This document shows, one piece after another, positions 56,000 to 64,000 of a stretch of 64,000 nucleotides of DNA. The position numbers and the translations under genes were made by a program. Below the pieces are notes generated by a model. The model worked only from the letters and a program-made list of their open reading frames with translations, had not been told where the DNA came from and searched no databases. Source of the stretch: Meconema thalassinum (Eukaryota > Arthropoda > Insecta > Orthoptera > Tettigoniidae); contig OX336389.2 of assembly GCA_946902985.2 (NCBI GenBank), positions 169,146,704-169,210,703 on the forward strand, given 5' to 3'. Each line of letters starts with the position of its first letter. Position 1 is the stretch's first letter.

Positions 56000-57900
56000 A
56001 TGTTATATGTGAGAATATTATTATAATTTGCTATCCCGTTGTTATATGCATTAACGTGACCCATTTAAATGCTAAATTGTGACAGCTGCTACGAGTTATA
56101 GGCTATTCGCCGTACCGGTAGGCCTAATATTTACTAACAACGCATCGTTTCTTCTTTAATATTTATTTAATCATTAAAATTATAATAGCCTATCTATTAA
56201 CCCTTATTTAACCAATAATCATTTTATAATTCTATACATATTCCAGGTATTGCAAGAAAGCAATATTTGATAGCACATACGGTTCCACCTTAAAATCCAA
56301 CCGTGCCCAGTTTTCAGTACCTATGGAAAATATTACCCTAAGTTAATAAACCAAACAACTGGCGACAATTTTTTTTTGAAATGCTCATTTACATCTTCAT
56401 CCTAGTCTATGTAAAGTATCATACGGTAATCACTGAAAGGGTAGGGGGGTTATTACCTCAATTTCACAAACGAACGAACCTCATTTTGCATGAATTATGG
56501 AACCCGAATCCTAATGGAGGTATGGATTGTCTGCATTTGGAAATATGTTACTCAATAATTTAAAACTAGATGCCAGAAAACTAAATACAAAAAGCTGCGT
56601 GCCTACTACGGTGTAAAGTTGCTCCGTGAAAAAAAAAAAAAAAAAACAATACACCTCGCCAAGATTATACGACGTGCATACAGTTAAATACAATCATCCA
56701 ATTGCATGAAGACTTTCTTTGTCACGATCTTATAAGCAATTCAAACATAAACTGCTGTAATTTACGGGAAAATGTGCAACATTTAGAGACTACGAGTGTT
56801 GTATGTGGCACAACGTTAGCTGACATTTCGCATCATTAATACAGTACATAAGGAATGAACATAAGCAGAGCTTTCAAACTGCACACAGCTGAAGATCATA
56901 TAATTCTTGGTGCATTTTACGTTGTCTTAACAACAATAATTTGCTTAGTTACATGCAAGGAAAATTGTAGTACACAACTCCCATTGCTTCCATTACCTGA
57001 CTACTAAAAGAGAAGCTGGTATTGCATAACCATACGCCGGTGGCGTGTCCTATGGCAAATGAAAGATCGAAAGAAAATGTAAGCTCTATAGGAGCCCGGA
57101 ACAAGGTGATAAAATAGTCAAAATACCCTTTGTAATAATGAATAATAATTTAGGGGGTCATGTAGTAATAGATGTTACCCACCCACTATCCCTTTTTAGA
57201 TCACGACTTTTATAGTAAAATTGGAGGTATGTCCGCTAGTACACGCGTAAATTATGGGAAAAATACAGTATTGCTAACCCCACGCATTCGGTACTGACAG
57301 CCTTCCTGTCACATTGCCCCGCTTTTCCTCTCCACAACCCACGGTCGCCACATAACAAGACCCTACGTCCAACCGCCACACAGCAAGAATTCTGAGCATG
57401 CTTCTCACCTACACCCCGTATTTCGAAGGAAACAACACGAAGGATATGTCGGGAGCTTGGAACAGCTGAGCTGTGTTGCTAAGTTTTTGGTGTTGTTGTA
57501 AATCAACTGATTCGAATAATACACAGCGCTACACTTCAGACATTGTTTCGGTACAATTATACGTAATATATTTTAAAAAACGATCCTGAGTCAACGCCGA
57601 GGACATTCAAACAGAGAAATCCGATACTTTTAGACGAATAAATAAATTACACACCGAAGCTATGACACCTTTATCATAGGTACGGTATTCAATTCAATAA
57701 ATACGACAAAGAGGGCAAACACTCTACAGCTAATGAATATTAAAAAACTCACCATGCAATGATTATCCTTTAACATGAAACAAGAGTCTGAATGGAGGTC
57801 GTTCACAGCTTACTACAGTAGTTGACAGATAACACCATGCACACTCACTGAATCGCGACTCTCTAAGGTTAATATTAGCTTTCGTGATAATACAGAATTA
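56000..57900. other. Non-coding interior of the hAT-like element
   Basis: AT-rich with short frames only; a 17-base A run lies near 56629-56645. No motif recognised. Confidence 0.4.
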
Positions 57901-58101
57901 AAGTTAAGGTAAAGACATATTTAGCACTGAGCACTCAAACAGGCCCCTCTGTGACGATATTATTGCCGTGGTTTTATATTGTCGAATTGTAGGCTATTGA
58001 ATAACGGACGGAATTTTGAACACTATGACGGGAAACAATAGCCTGTGCTCTATTATCGATTGACGCAAGCGAACTGACACCAAGAGATAAATTATCCTCA
58101 G

Positions 58102-58627
58102 TCACTTGGCAAGGGTTTCTTTCACACCTTCCATCCCTTCACTGTCCCTATCATCATCACCACCATCATTGTCTTCGTCAGAGCTTGATGAATTGCCAAG
58201 GTTAATGATTATTTCATCCACCGCGATATCCAGACCGCCTTCAGTATTTCTTTCTGTACATGCTGTACGGGATGTGTCCAGTCCTCGGGTCGAACTTCGG
58301 CGAAGTAAAAGTAACGAAACAATGACAATGAAAGGAAATCCGACACAGACAGTGGTTAACGAGCGACTGAAACAATGCCTGCCCATACGAGAAGAATTCA
58401 GTCACTTGTGCGGTGTATTTTGTAGCCACATGTTGGTGACGGGTGTTCGATAGTAAAATGTCGAGAGCTGTGAGATATTGTTTGTAGTTTTTGAAATGTA
58501 TGCATGTGTGACGCATTTGCATTGAGTGTTTGAACGGACTTTGAAACAATTTGGTATGTGCATCTCCCCTGCGAAAGAAGTCCATGGAAAGGCTAAAAAC
58601 AGTAAAATTCCACACGCGACACGCCAC
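58102..58627 (-). other. Overlapping minus-strand frames of unknown nature
   Basis: Two overlapping frames (58241-58627, 128 codons; 58102-58386, 94 codons) lie just after the hAT C-terminal frame. The second has an acidic Ser/Asp/Glu tail (SSSSDEDNDGGDDDRDSEG). I do not recognise either. They may be parts of a spliced or decayed transposon gene. Confidence 0.3.
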
Positions 58628-58695
58628 GAATACTTTTTACTTGAGATTTATTTTATCAAAGTAGATAATAGAAAATAAAATAATGCAAAACGAAA

Positions 58696-59085
58696 TTAAA
58701 TAAGGTCACTTTGACAAATACCAGCTGCCATCACAGCGTCCTGAACAGTATGCATGCCAGTCAGACTTGCTTCTTTGTGATTGACGATCATGCACTCCTT
58801 GTTCAGGGAGAAACTTCTATCTAGAGCTACATTGTTGTGATACAAAGTCAGTATCATTTTAACGAAGCTTGTGAGATCGTTTTTGGCAGGAACTGAGGAA
58901 GGTGCTGAAGCCACTAATTCAGACCACAACACGTTTCCGTCAAACTGCTTCAAACGCTCGGTGACCAAAGGCAGTCTCAGAAGTGCGGAGTAGCTGCTCT
59001 TGATGCGGTCAGCCATTGCGCCAGAATGCAAATTCTTCTGATCACAAAGAATTTTCACGGCAATGACGATCCTAACTTCTTCCAA
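58696..59085 (-). pseudogene. Probable hAT transposase C-terminal fragment
   Basis: A 129-codon frame contains SFVKMILTLYHNNVALDRSF followed by SLNKECMIVNHKEASL. The (V/A)-x-RSFS-x-N-K segment followed by acidic and Leu residues is typical of the hAT C-terminal dimerisation region. Upstream catalytic parts are not recognisable on this strand, so the gene is likely truncated or intron-containing. Confidence 0.55.
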
Positions 59086-59981
59086 CTTAGGAGTCTCAGC
59101 GACCCCTATAGGGTCTAGGCAGGAAATAGCACGGGTCTCTTGTGAGCAAGAGTTGACCTCTCTTTGATTTTTTCAGCCATAGGATACAAATGTACAATTC
59201 TCGGCAGTTGGTGCGAAATTGCAGCACATCCGTGTCTGGAATTTTCTGAGATCTTGAGCTGTTAGCTTCTTTAAGGGCTGCTCTTGTTGAGAAACCCAGG
59301 TCTCCTCTGTGAATAACAATGCGGATTGATTCTTATATGTCATTGTCAGCAACGGGCGCGGCGCGCGTAGCCCCGTGTGGAGAGGGTACGGCCGGCGGTC
59401 GGCCAGGCAAAGCATGCATTCGACGTTGGCTGGGTTCTCATACGGCTTAGCGCTCTATCGGTGGCGCAAATTGCTGGTGGCACCGCGGTCTGCAGGCGAA
59501 ATAGAAGACTGAGCGGGAGGACTCGACCGAGCGTTCGGGGGCTAAGAAGTCTGGCATTAAGAGACTTTTTAAGATTTCCCGTATCAAGTGCGAATTTCCC
59601 GTATAATTCCCGTATTCTTCCCGGGTCACTAAAATTCCCGTCTAATTCCCATATATCCTGTATCGCTCGACACCCTGATACTGTATCGTTATTTGCTGCA
59701 CGCTTGTGCACTTTCTTATTATTATTATTTGCTTATTATGTAACCACAGGTATTTCACTTTCATCAAGATCATCGTACAATTCTTGTATTTTCTCATTTT
59801 GGACACCAATGCGTAACATCACGCACGGGTCTCTGTTGCGATGTTTTCACGGAAGTGGCTGATGCTAGACTCGGCTAGACTGGCAAGAAGTGTCCCTTGC
59901 ATAAGATTCCGCCAATAGCAGTCAGGCCTGTTTTAACGTCGGCGAACTGGTACTAGCAGCGCTTCGTATGGCAGCTTATTG

Positions 59982-60025
59982 AATAGGTTATGAATATTCC
60001 CTAATGGGAATATTCATAACCTATT
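59982..60025. repeat. Perfect 20-bp palindrome with 4-base loop
   Basis: AATAGGTTATGAATATTCCC (59982-60001) is followed by TAAT and then its exact reverse complement (60006-60025). It sits at the start of a 291-bp segment bracketed by a 12-bp direct repeat AGCTTATTGAAT (59973-59984 and 60276-60287), so it may mark one end of a small inserted element. Confidence 0.9.
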
Positions 60026-60742
60026 TGGATTGCCAAGGTAAGGTTTTTATTTTTGTTTTATGAAAGGGAGCTTGACTTCCGTAGCACATTGGCATCGCTC
60101 GTGACGTCAGTACCACTTGTATTTTGTGTCTTGCGATGGCTTTCTCAATATGTGCTAGCCACACGTATTGGTGAGGTGTGTCTGTACCAACTGACGAGCC
60201 CAACGGCACACTGGGGCGAAACGCTGGCATTTTATGTTTGAGTTGACCGGACCAATTTTATCATATTGATTGATAAGCTTATTGAATCTCGTCATTCCGA
60301 GGCCAACTCACGGAAGCTGGCCAGACATAAAGACGATATTACTTTCATCTGACAAGATCACGCCAGATTATAAGCTCGCGGAATGTGCTAAGTGACAATG
60401 CTGGCCGCTTGTGTCACGGTTCATAGCCCGCAGTCAGAATGACAGGCTTCCTTGTTCTGACAAGGTCACGACAAGTTATAAGCTCGCCGAATGTGCTGAC
60501 GAAGCTGGCCACTCGTGTCGCGGTTTATAGCCCGCAGGCATAAAGACGAGATTACTTTCTTCTGACAAGATCATGCCAGATTATAAGCTCGCGGAATGTG
60601 CTAAGTGAAGATGCTGGCCGCTTGCGTCATGGTTGATAGCCTGCAGTCAGAGAGACAGGCTTCTTTGTTCTGACAAGGTCACGACAAGTTATAAGCTCGC
60701 GGAATGTGCTGAAGAAGCTGGCCACTCGCGTCGTGATTCATA

Positions 60743-61235
60743 CATGGTGGCCACTCAAATCGGTCAATGATTTTCCAGGAGTTTTCCAGGAGTAATTCTC
60801 ATTTTTCCAGACTTAAAAATAAGCGCGAGTCCCGGGGGGGGGGGGGGGGGGGGGGCTTTATCGGTTGCCTTGTTCAAGACCAACATAAAGCAGTTGTGTT
60901 TGGTTTACTTATACAGATGCTGACAAAAATTAGTGGTGATTGCATTATTGATACGCCTGCAATTCTATTGCGGTGAAGTTGTCTATACTCAATATATTTA
61001 ACAAAAATACTATCGCGTGTTCTCACACACAGAAACAGGTAGCCTGAGGAAATTTCATTCGTTAACGATAGAGTGCTCACCCAAAACCGCAGCGGGAGTA
61101 TGATTTAAGATGGAAAGATATTTATAATTAATTAACAGTGGCTATTTTCCAGGAGTTTTCAAATTTTTCGTCATTTTCCAGACTTAATAAAAATCCAGGA
61201 GTTTTCCAGGATTTTCAGGAGTAGTAGCCACCATG
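60743..61235. mobile_element. 493-bp element with TTCATA duplication and G22 tract
   Basis: The ends are inverted (CATGGTGGCCACT on the left, CATGGTGGCTACT on the right when reverse-complemented), and TTCATA is duplicated (60737-60742 and 61236-61241). Subterminal GTTTTCCAGGAGT motifs recur at both ends. A run of 22 G's lies at 60834-60855. It interrupts the satellite cleanly. The superfamily is unknown; a 6-bp duplication would fit an atypical hAT. Confidence 0.75.
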
Positions 61236-61362
61236 TTCATAGCCCGCAGGCATAAAGACGAGATTACTTTCTTCTGACAAGATCACGCCAGATTATAAGC
61301 TCGCGGAATGTGTTAAGTGACAATGCTGGCTGTTTGCATCATGGTTCATAGCCCGCAGGCTA

Positions 61363-61678
61363 ACCGACAGTAGTGGCTACGCTGGCTAAAAGCGCGGCGT
61401 TAGGTCATGGGGCCAAGCTCTCTGCTGACTCGGTAGACGCGTGGGTTCGAGCCCCACCGTCGGCTGTCCTTGAAATGGTTTTCCGTGGTTTCCCATTTTC
61501 AACACCAGGCAAATGCTGGGACAGTACCTTCTGACAGGCCACGGCCGCTTCCTTCCACATCCTTGTCCATTTTCATCCATTCATCTCATCTCCCATCCCG
61601 ACGCGCAGGTCGCCCACGGGCGTCGACTAGAAAGACCTGCACTCGGCCTCTCAGGAGGCTACACGACAAAAAAAAAAA
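61363..61678 (+). mobile_element. tRNA-derived SINE, family S3, best copy
   Basis: The tRNA-like head carries B box GGGTTCGAGCCCC near 61443. The core CAGGCAAATGCTGGGACAG lies near 61506, the 3' block is CTCGGCCTCTCAGGAGGC, and the tail is a poly(A). The satellite block AGCCCGCAGGCT is duplicated on both sides (about 61350-61361 and 61679-61690), consistent with target duplication. Diverged copies lie at 455-735, 8070-8205 and 29880-30240. Confidence 0.85.
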
Positions 61679-62032
61679 GCCCGCAGGCTTAAAGATAAGA
61701 TAACTTCCTTCTTACAAAGTCTTGCCAAGTTATGAAGTCGCAACAGCATGTGCAACTGACTGGCGCACAAATACGAATATGCTATACGACGATTATGCGA
61801 TTAAATTTTATAAACCTATTTCAGTGTTTGAAAAGTGGGGTGCGACGATTATGCGAGGAAATACGGTACAACCTAGAACCTAGAATTTAGAAAATATGCT
61901 ACAAAAATGAACTTCAAAACTTTGTATGTTAGTGCTTGCCTTTAACCTGTCTAGTTTTGAGTCAGAAAATTGCATATATGCATGATAGAGTGATTTCCAG
62001 GTTTGTCACCATGTTAAACTGGAAGCCATATA

Positions 62033-63102
62033 CAGTAAAACTTCTTTTATACGATTCACACTTATACGTTTTCTACACTTATATGATTTTTTTCTTGGTC
62101 CCGGCAAAATCCCTATACTTTCCATGTTAATTTATTTCCGATATACGTTTTACATTTATTCGTTTTTCACGCTTATACGATCATATGTTACGTCCCCGAG
62201 AGAAAAATGCGTCGTTTATACGTTTACAACGGTTTTCCTACCTAAAATCTCTAAAAATATTGGAGCCAGAAACTTATGACACGCACTGTACGTTTCTCGG
62301 AAACCATCCCTCGCGCGGCGCTATGTTGTGGCGAGAGCGACCTTGAAGTTGCGTGTGTTGCGAAATACAACATCACTTGCTGCAGTCATTGTTCTGCCTT
62401 GTTCGGTGCTTCAGTTGTGGTTAACCTTGATAGCAGTGAACATGGGTGAAAGGAAGAGGAAGTGCATTACGATTGCTGTTGTTCACTTCTTAACGGGGGG
62501 CCATCGCTCGCCGCTCGCCCGCGCTGCGGGCCTGTCTCCCGCCAGGCACTTTGCCGTAATGCGTAGCTCGCGCGGCCTATAGCCTATACTGTAGTTCACA
62601 GCTGGTGCTGAAAATGTTCGCCATTCACTGCTACACATCGCTGGCACCTCTTTATGAAATTGTCATTTACGTTCTGAAATTCCTCACCACCGACTGTATT
62701 TCAACTGTAATATAGTCTTTAAGCTCATTTTCGCTAAAGATTTCCTGTACTTTATGAAGGTATTTACACACGTTCACGTAATGAAAATCGCATTGGAACA
62801 TCACACTGAGCACTAAAGACGTGAACAATTGACTAAACTGAACCCCACACTGCTAAAGCACACTGCAAAGGAGGGAAACTTGTGGCGCCAAGAAGCGCAT
62901 TACGGCCAAGTGCTTGACGGGGGACCGGCTCGCGGCGGGCGCGAGCGAGGGTCCGCGTGGCATACAACACAAGTCCCTGTATAACCCATAATGTCACATA
63001 CATTTTGCAGTTTTTATTTAGCGACTTTCATTTACGCGTTTTTCACGCTTATAAGTTTTTTTCATTTGGTCCCTTGAAAATCGTATAAGTGAAGTTTTAC
63101 TG
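62033..63102 (+). mobile_element. Composite Tigger-like element, copy 2 (inverted)
   Basis: TA-flanked (62031-62032 and 63103-63104), collinear in reverse with 37174-38238, including the internal GC-rich unit. The frame at 62328-62582 contains MGERKRKCITIAVV (a CENP-B/Jerky-type N-terminus) and then runs into the internal unit. It ends about 106 bp from a PLK4 exon. Confidence 0.82.
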
Positions 63103-63208
63103 TAATTATGATACATGCACATTTCACACACATATAAGCAATCTGTAGAATCAAATATTCTCTGTTTAATAAACAAACCATAGGAGTAGATATGTGAGTT
63201 TTAACCAC

Positions 63209-63352
63209 ATTTTCTTTGTCTTGGACCGTGGAGAAGGGAGTACTTGCTGGTCGTCGGCCAATGATAACTGGGAAGCAACTGTTGTCTTTGTCTGATGTAC
63301 CACTGGACAAATGGCTTAATGCAGTTTCAATCCGGATGCAATGTTCATGAGT
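63209..63352 (-). CDS. PLK4: PLK4 (SAK kinase) upstream exon
   Basis: The acceptor GTTTTTGCTTTGCAG is followed by 48 codons in phase 0: THEHCIRIETALSHLSSGTS, then CFPVIIGRRPASTPFST and DKEN. FPVIIGRRP is the recognisable block, agreeing with the region between the second and third polo boxes of PLK4. The donor is weak: either AAT/GTGGTT (end 63209) or GTG/GTTAAA (end 63206). Both keep the frame into the exon at 51379. The rest of the gene (kinase domain, first two polo boxes) lies beyond the right edge of the window. Confidence 0.75.
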
Positions 63353-63780
63353 CTGCAAAGCAAAAACAGTTACTTGACTAAGAAAAGTTATTTCAATAAG
63401 GACAATACAGGAACAATGTAACAAACTAATTTTAGAAAAAACTTCTGCATTTATTTCCAAAATAGGAAGCATAGAGAATAAAAGAAATTTCATTGTGCAA
63501 GCTCCAACTTGTCATTAAATATCATTTTCATAAGAGTGGAGCCAATTTCTACCATAAATACATAGCAAACCAATCAGGGTAATGAGGCAACATACAGAAG
63601 GAAGCCATGTATGGTATAAATATTTAAAAAAGCTATGGTGACTTTAAACTAGCCTTCTCACTCCTACTGGTTTGACCGGTACAGTCCTGGATATCTGATA
63701 ATAGTCATAGTGTCCCAAAATCACATGAGAACTGTTTTACATGTGACAGTTTAGAACTTTGATTGCTTATCTTGCCTCTT
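63353..63780. other. PLK4 intron, 3' end
   Basis: AT-rich, with the polypyrimidine tract next to the exon. Nothing else recognised. Confidence 0.4.
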
Positions 63781-63861
63781 GACACTGGGACTGACTGCGT
63801 AACGCTGTGGTAATATTCTCGTCTGCTGTGCCCAAGATTGCAGGACCGAATCCTGACACAG
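63781..63861 (+). repeat. SINE head, family S4
   Basis: ACTGACTGCGTAACGCTGTG then CAAGATTGCAGGACCGAATCC forms a tRNA-like head with B box. The copy is cut off by the element that starts at 63862. Confidence 0.5.
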
Positions 63862-64000
63862 CAGGGTGTCGAGCGATGACCTGTTTTTAAATTCCCGTAT
63901 ATTTCCCGTACAAAAATCCACCAAATTCCCGTATATTTTAGAACCCTCTAAGACTAGAGTTCACATACCGAATAGCTGAAAAATGAATCATAAAGTATGA
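63862..64000 (+). mobile_element. Second copy of the 4.45-kb hAT-like element (cut by window end)
   Basis: Begins CAGGGTGTCGAGCGATGACC and matches 55224 onward through the AATTCCCGTATATTT and AACCCTCTAAGACTAG blocks, with few differences. It continues beyond the window. Confidence 0.8.

Larger units (their letters stand above)
55224..59677 (-). mobile_element. 4.45-kb hAT-like element
   Basis: 16-bp inverted ends CAGGGTGTCGAGCGAT occur at both termini. ATACT is repeated outside (55219-55223 and 59678-59682), suggesting a 5-bp duplication. Near both ends the motif ATTCCCGTAT recurs in the same plus-strand orientation (55253-55297 and 59575-59660). A hAT-type C-terminus is encoded at 58696-59085. 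A further copy begins at 63862. Apart from this the interior is AT-rich and non-coding. Confidence 0.75.
60288..61750. repeat. Satellite with ~213-bp higher-order period, twice interrupted
   Basis: Two related ~105-bp monomers alternate. One begins at CATAAAGACGA and runs through ATCACGCCAGATTATAAGC; the other contains GACAGGCTTC and GTCACGACAAGTTATAAGC. CATAAAGACGA starts occur at 60326, 60539 and 61251. The last two are 213 bp apart once the 493-bp insertion and its duplication are removed, matching the first interval. A SINE at 61363-61678 splits a later unit. Confidence 0.85.
55097..61866. mobile_element. Second pogo-like shell filled with nested repeats
   Basis: The ends CCGTTCCTCGCATAATCGTT and, reverse-complemented, CCGTATTTCCTCGCATAATC form imperfect inverted repeats. 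TA flanks each (55095-55096 and 61867-61868). They resemble the CCGTATATACTCG ends of the shell at 13575. Between them lie a hAT-like element, a satellite block, a 493-bp element and a SINE. I see no convincing transposase of its own, except a possible acidic tail on the minus strand near 59730-59800. Confidence 0.6.

Noticed and set aside
58102..58627. Host gene with acidic tail
   Set aside because: Lies within the hAT-like element, two frames overlap out of phase, and no domain is recognisable.

Overview
This 64-kb window looks like nuclear DNA from an arthropod, most likely an insect with a large, transposon-rich genome. A polyneopteran (cricket, katydid, stick-insect or cockroach type) is my guess, made from the mix of repeats. 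The only host gene I can support is the 3' end of a Polo-like kinase 4 (PLK4/SAK) gene on the minus strand. Three exons join in phase 0 with good splice acceptors: 63209-63352, 51230-51379 and a terminal exon at 40704-40943. The introns between them are about 11.8 and 10.3 kb and consist largely of transposable elements. No rRNA, true tRNA gene or CRISPR array was seen.

Left part (1-13.5 kb): scattered elements. There is a hAT-type MITE with an 8-bp duplication (14-446), a tRNA-type SINE with a 16-bp duplication (3377-3707), a decayed mariner copy interrupted by a CR1/Jockey-like LINE (about 4.2-6.1 kb), and a mariner derivative with ~190-bp inverted repeats (6908-7735). Tc1-like remnants and a second SINE family follow. 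A TTAA-flanked piggyBac-like element (11447-13531) carries an inserted I-like LINE fragment.

Centre (13.5-35.4 kb): a four-level nest. A pogo/Tigger-like DNA transposon (13575-35392) was entered by a young Ty3/gypsy retrotransposon (13828-34740, minus strand, 3.88-kb LTRs, GTAT duplication). The 5' LTR of that element was split by a 6.9-kb DNA transposon (27103-33981, TA duplication, 31-bp inverted repeats, THAP-domain remnant), which holds a 5'-truncated RTE-type LINE with a perfect 17-bp duplication. The retrotransposon has a near-complete gag and an intact pol (protease, RT, RNase H, integrase). A run of nine A's lies at the gag-pol junction and is a plausible -1 frameshift site.

Right part (35.4-64 kb): a composite Tigger-like element occurs twice in opposite orientation (37174-38238 and 62033-63102). 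The PLK4 introns hold two more RTE copies, one interrupted by a hAT element with a CGGBP1/BED-like finger. They also hold a Jerky-like transposase remnant split by a long-TIR element carrying tRNA-like promoter boxes, an unclassified repeat family rich in TGACGTCA palindromes with a ~44-bp tandem array, and Ty3/gypsy scraps. A second pogo-like shell (55097-61866) contains a 4.45-kb hAT-like element and a 213-bp-period satellite, itself interrupted twice. Apart from PLK4, all coding potential I recognise belongs to mobile elements.
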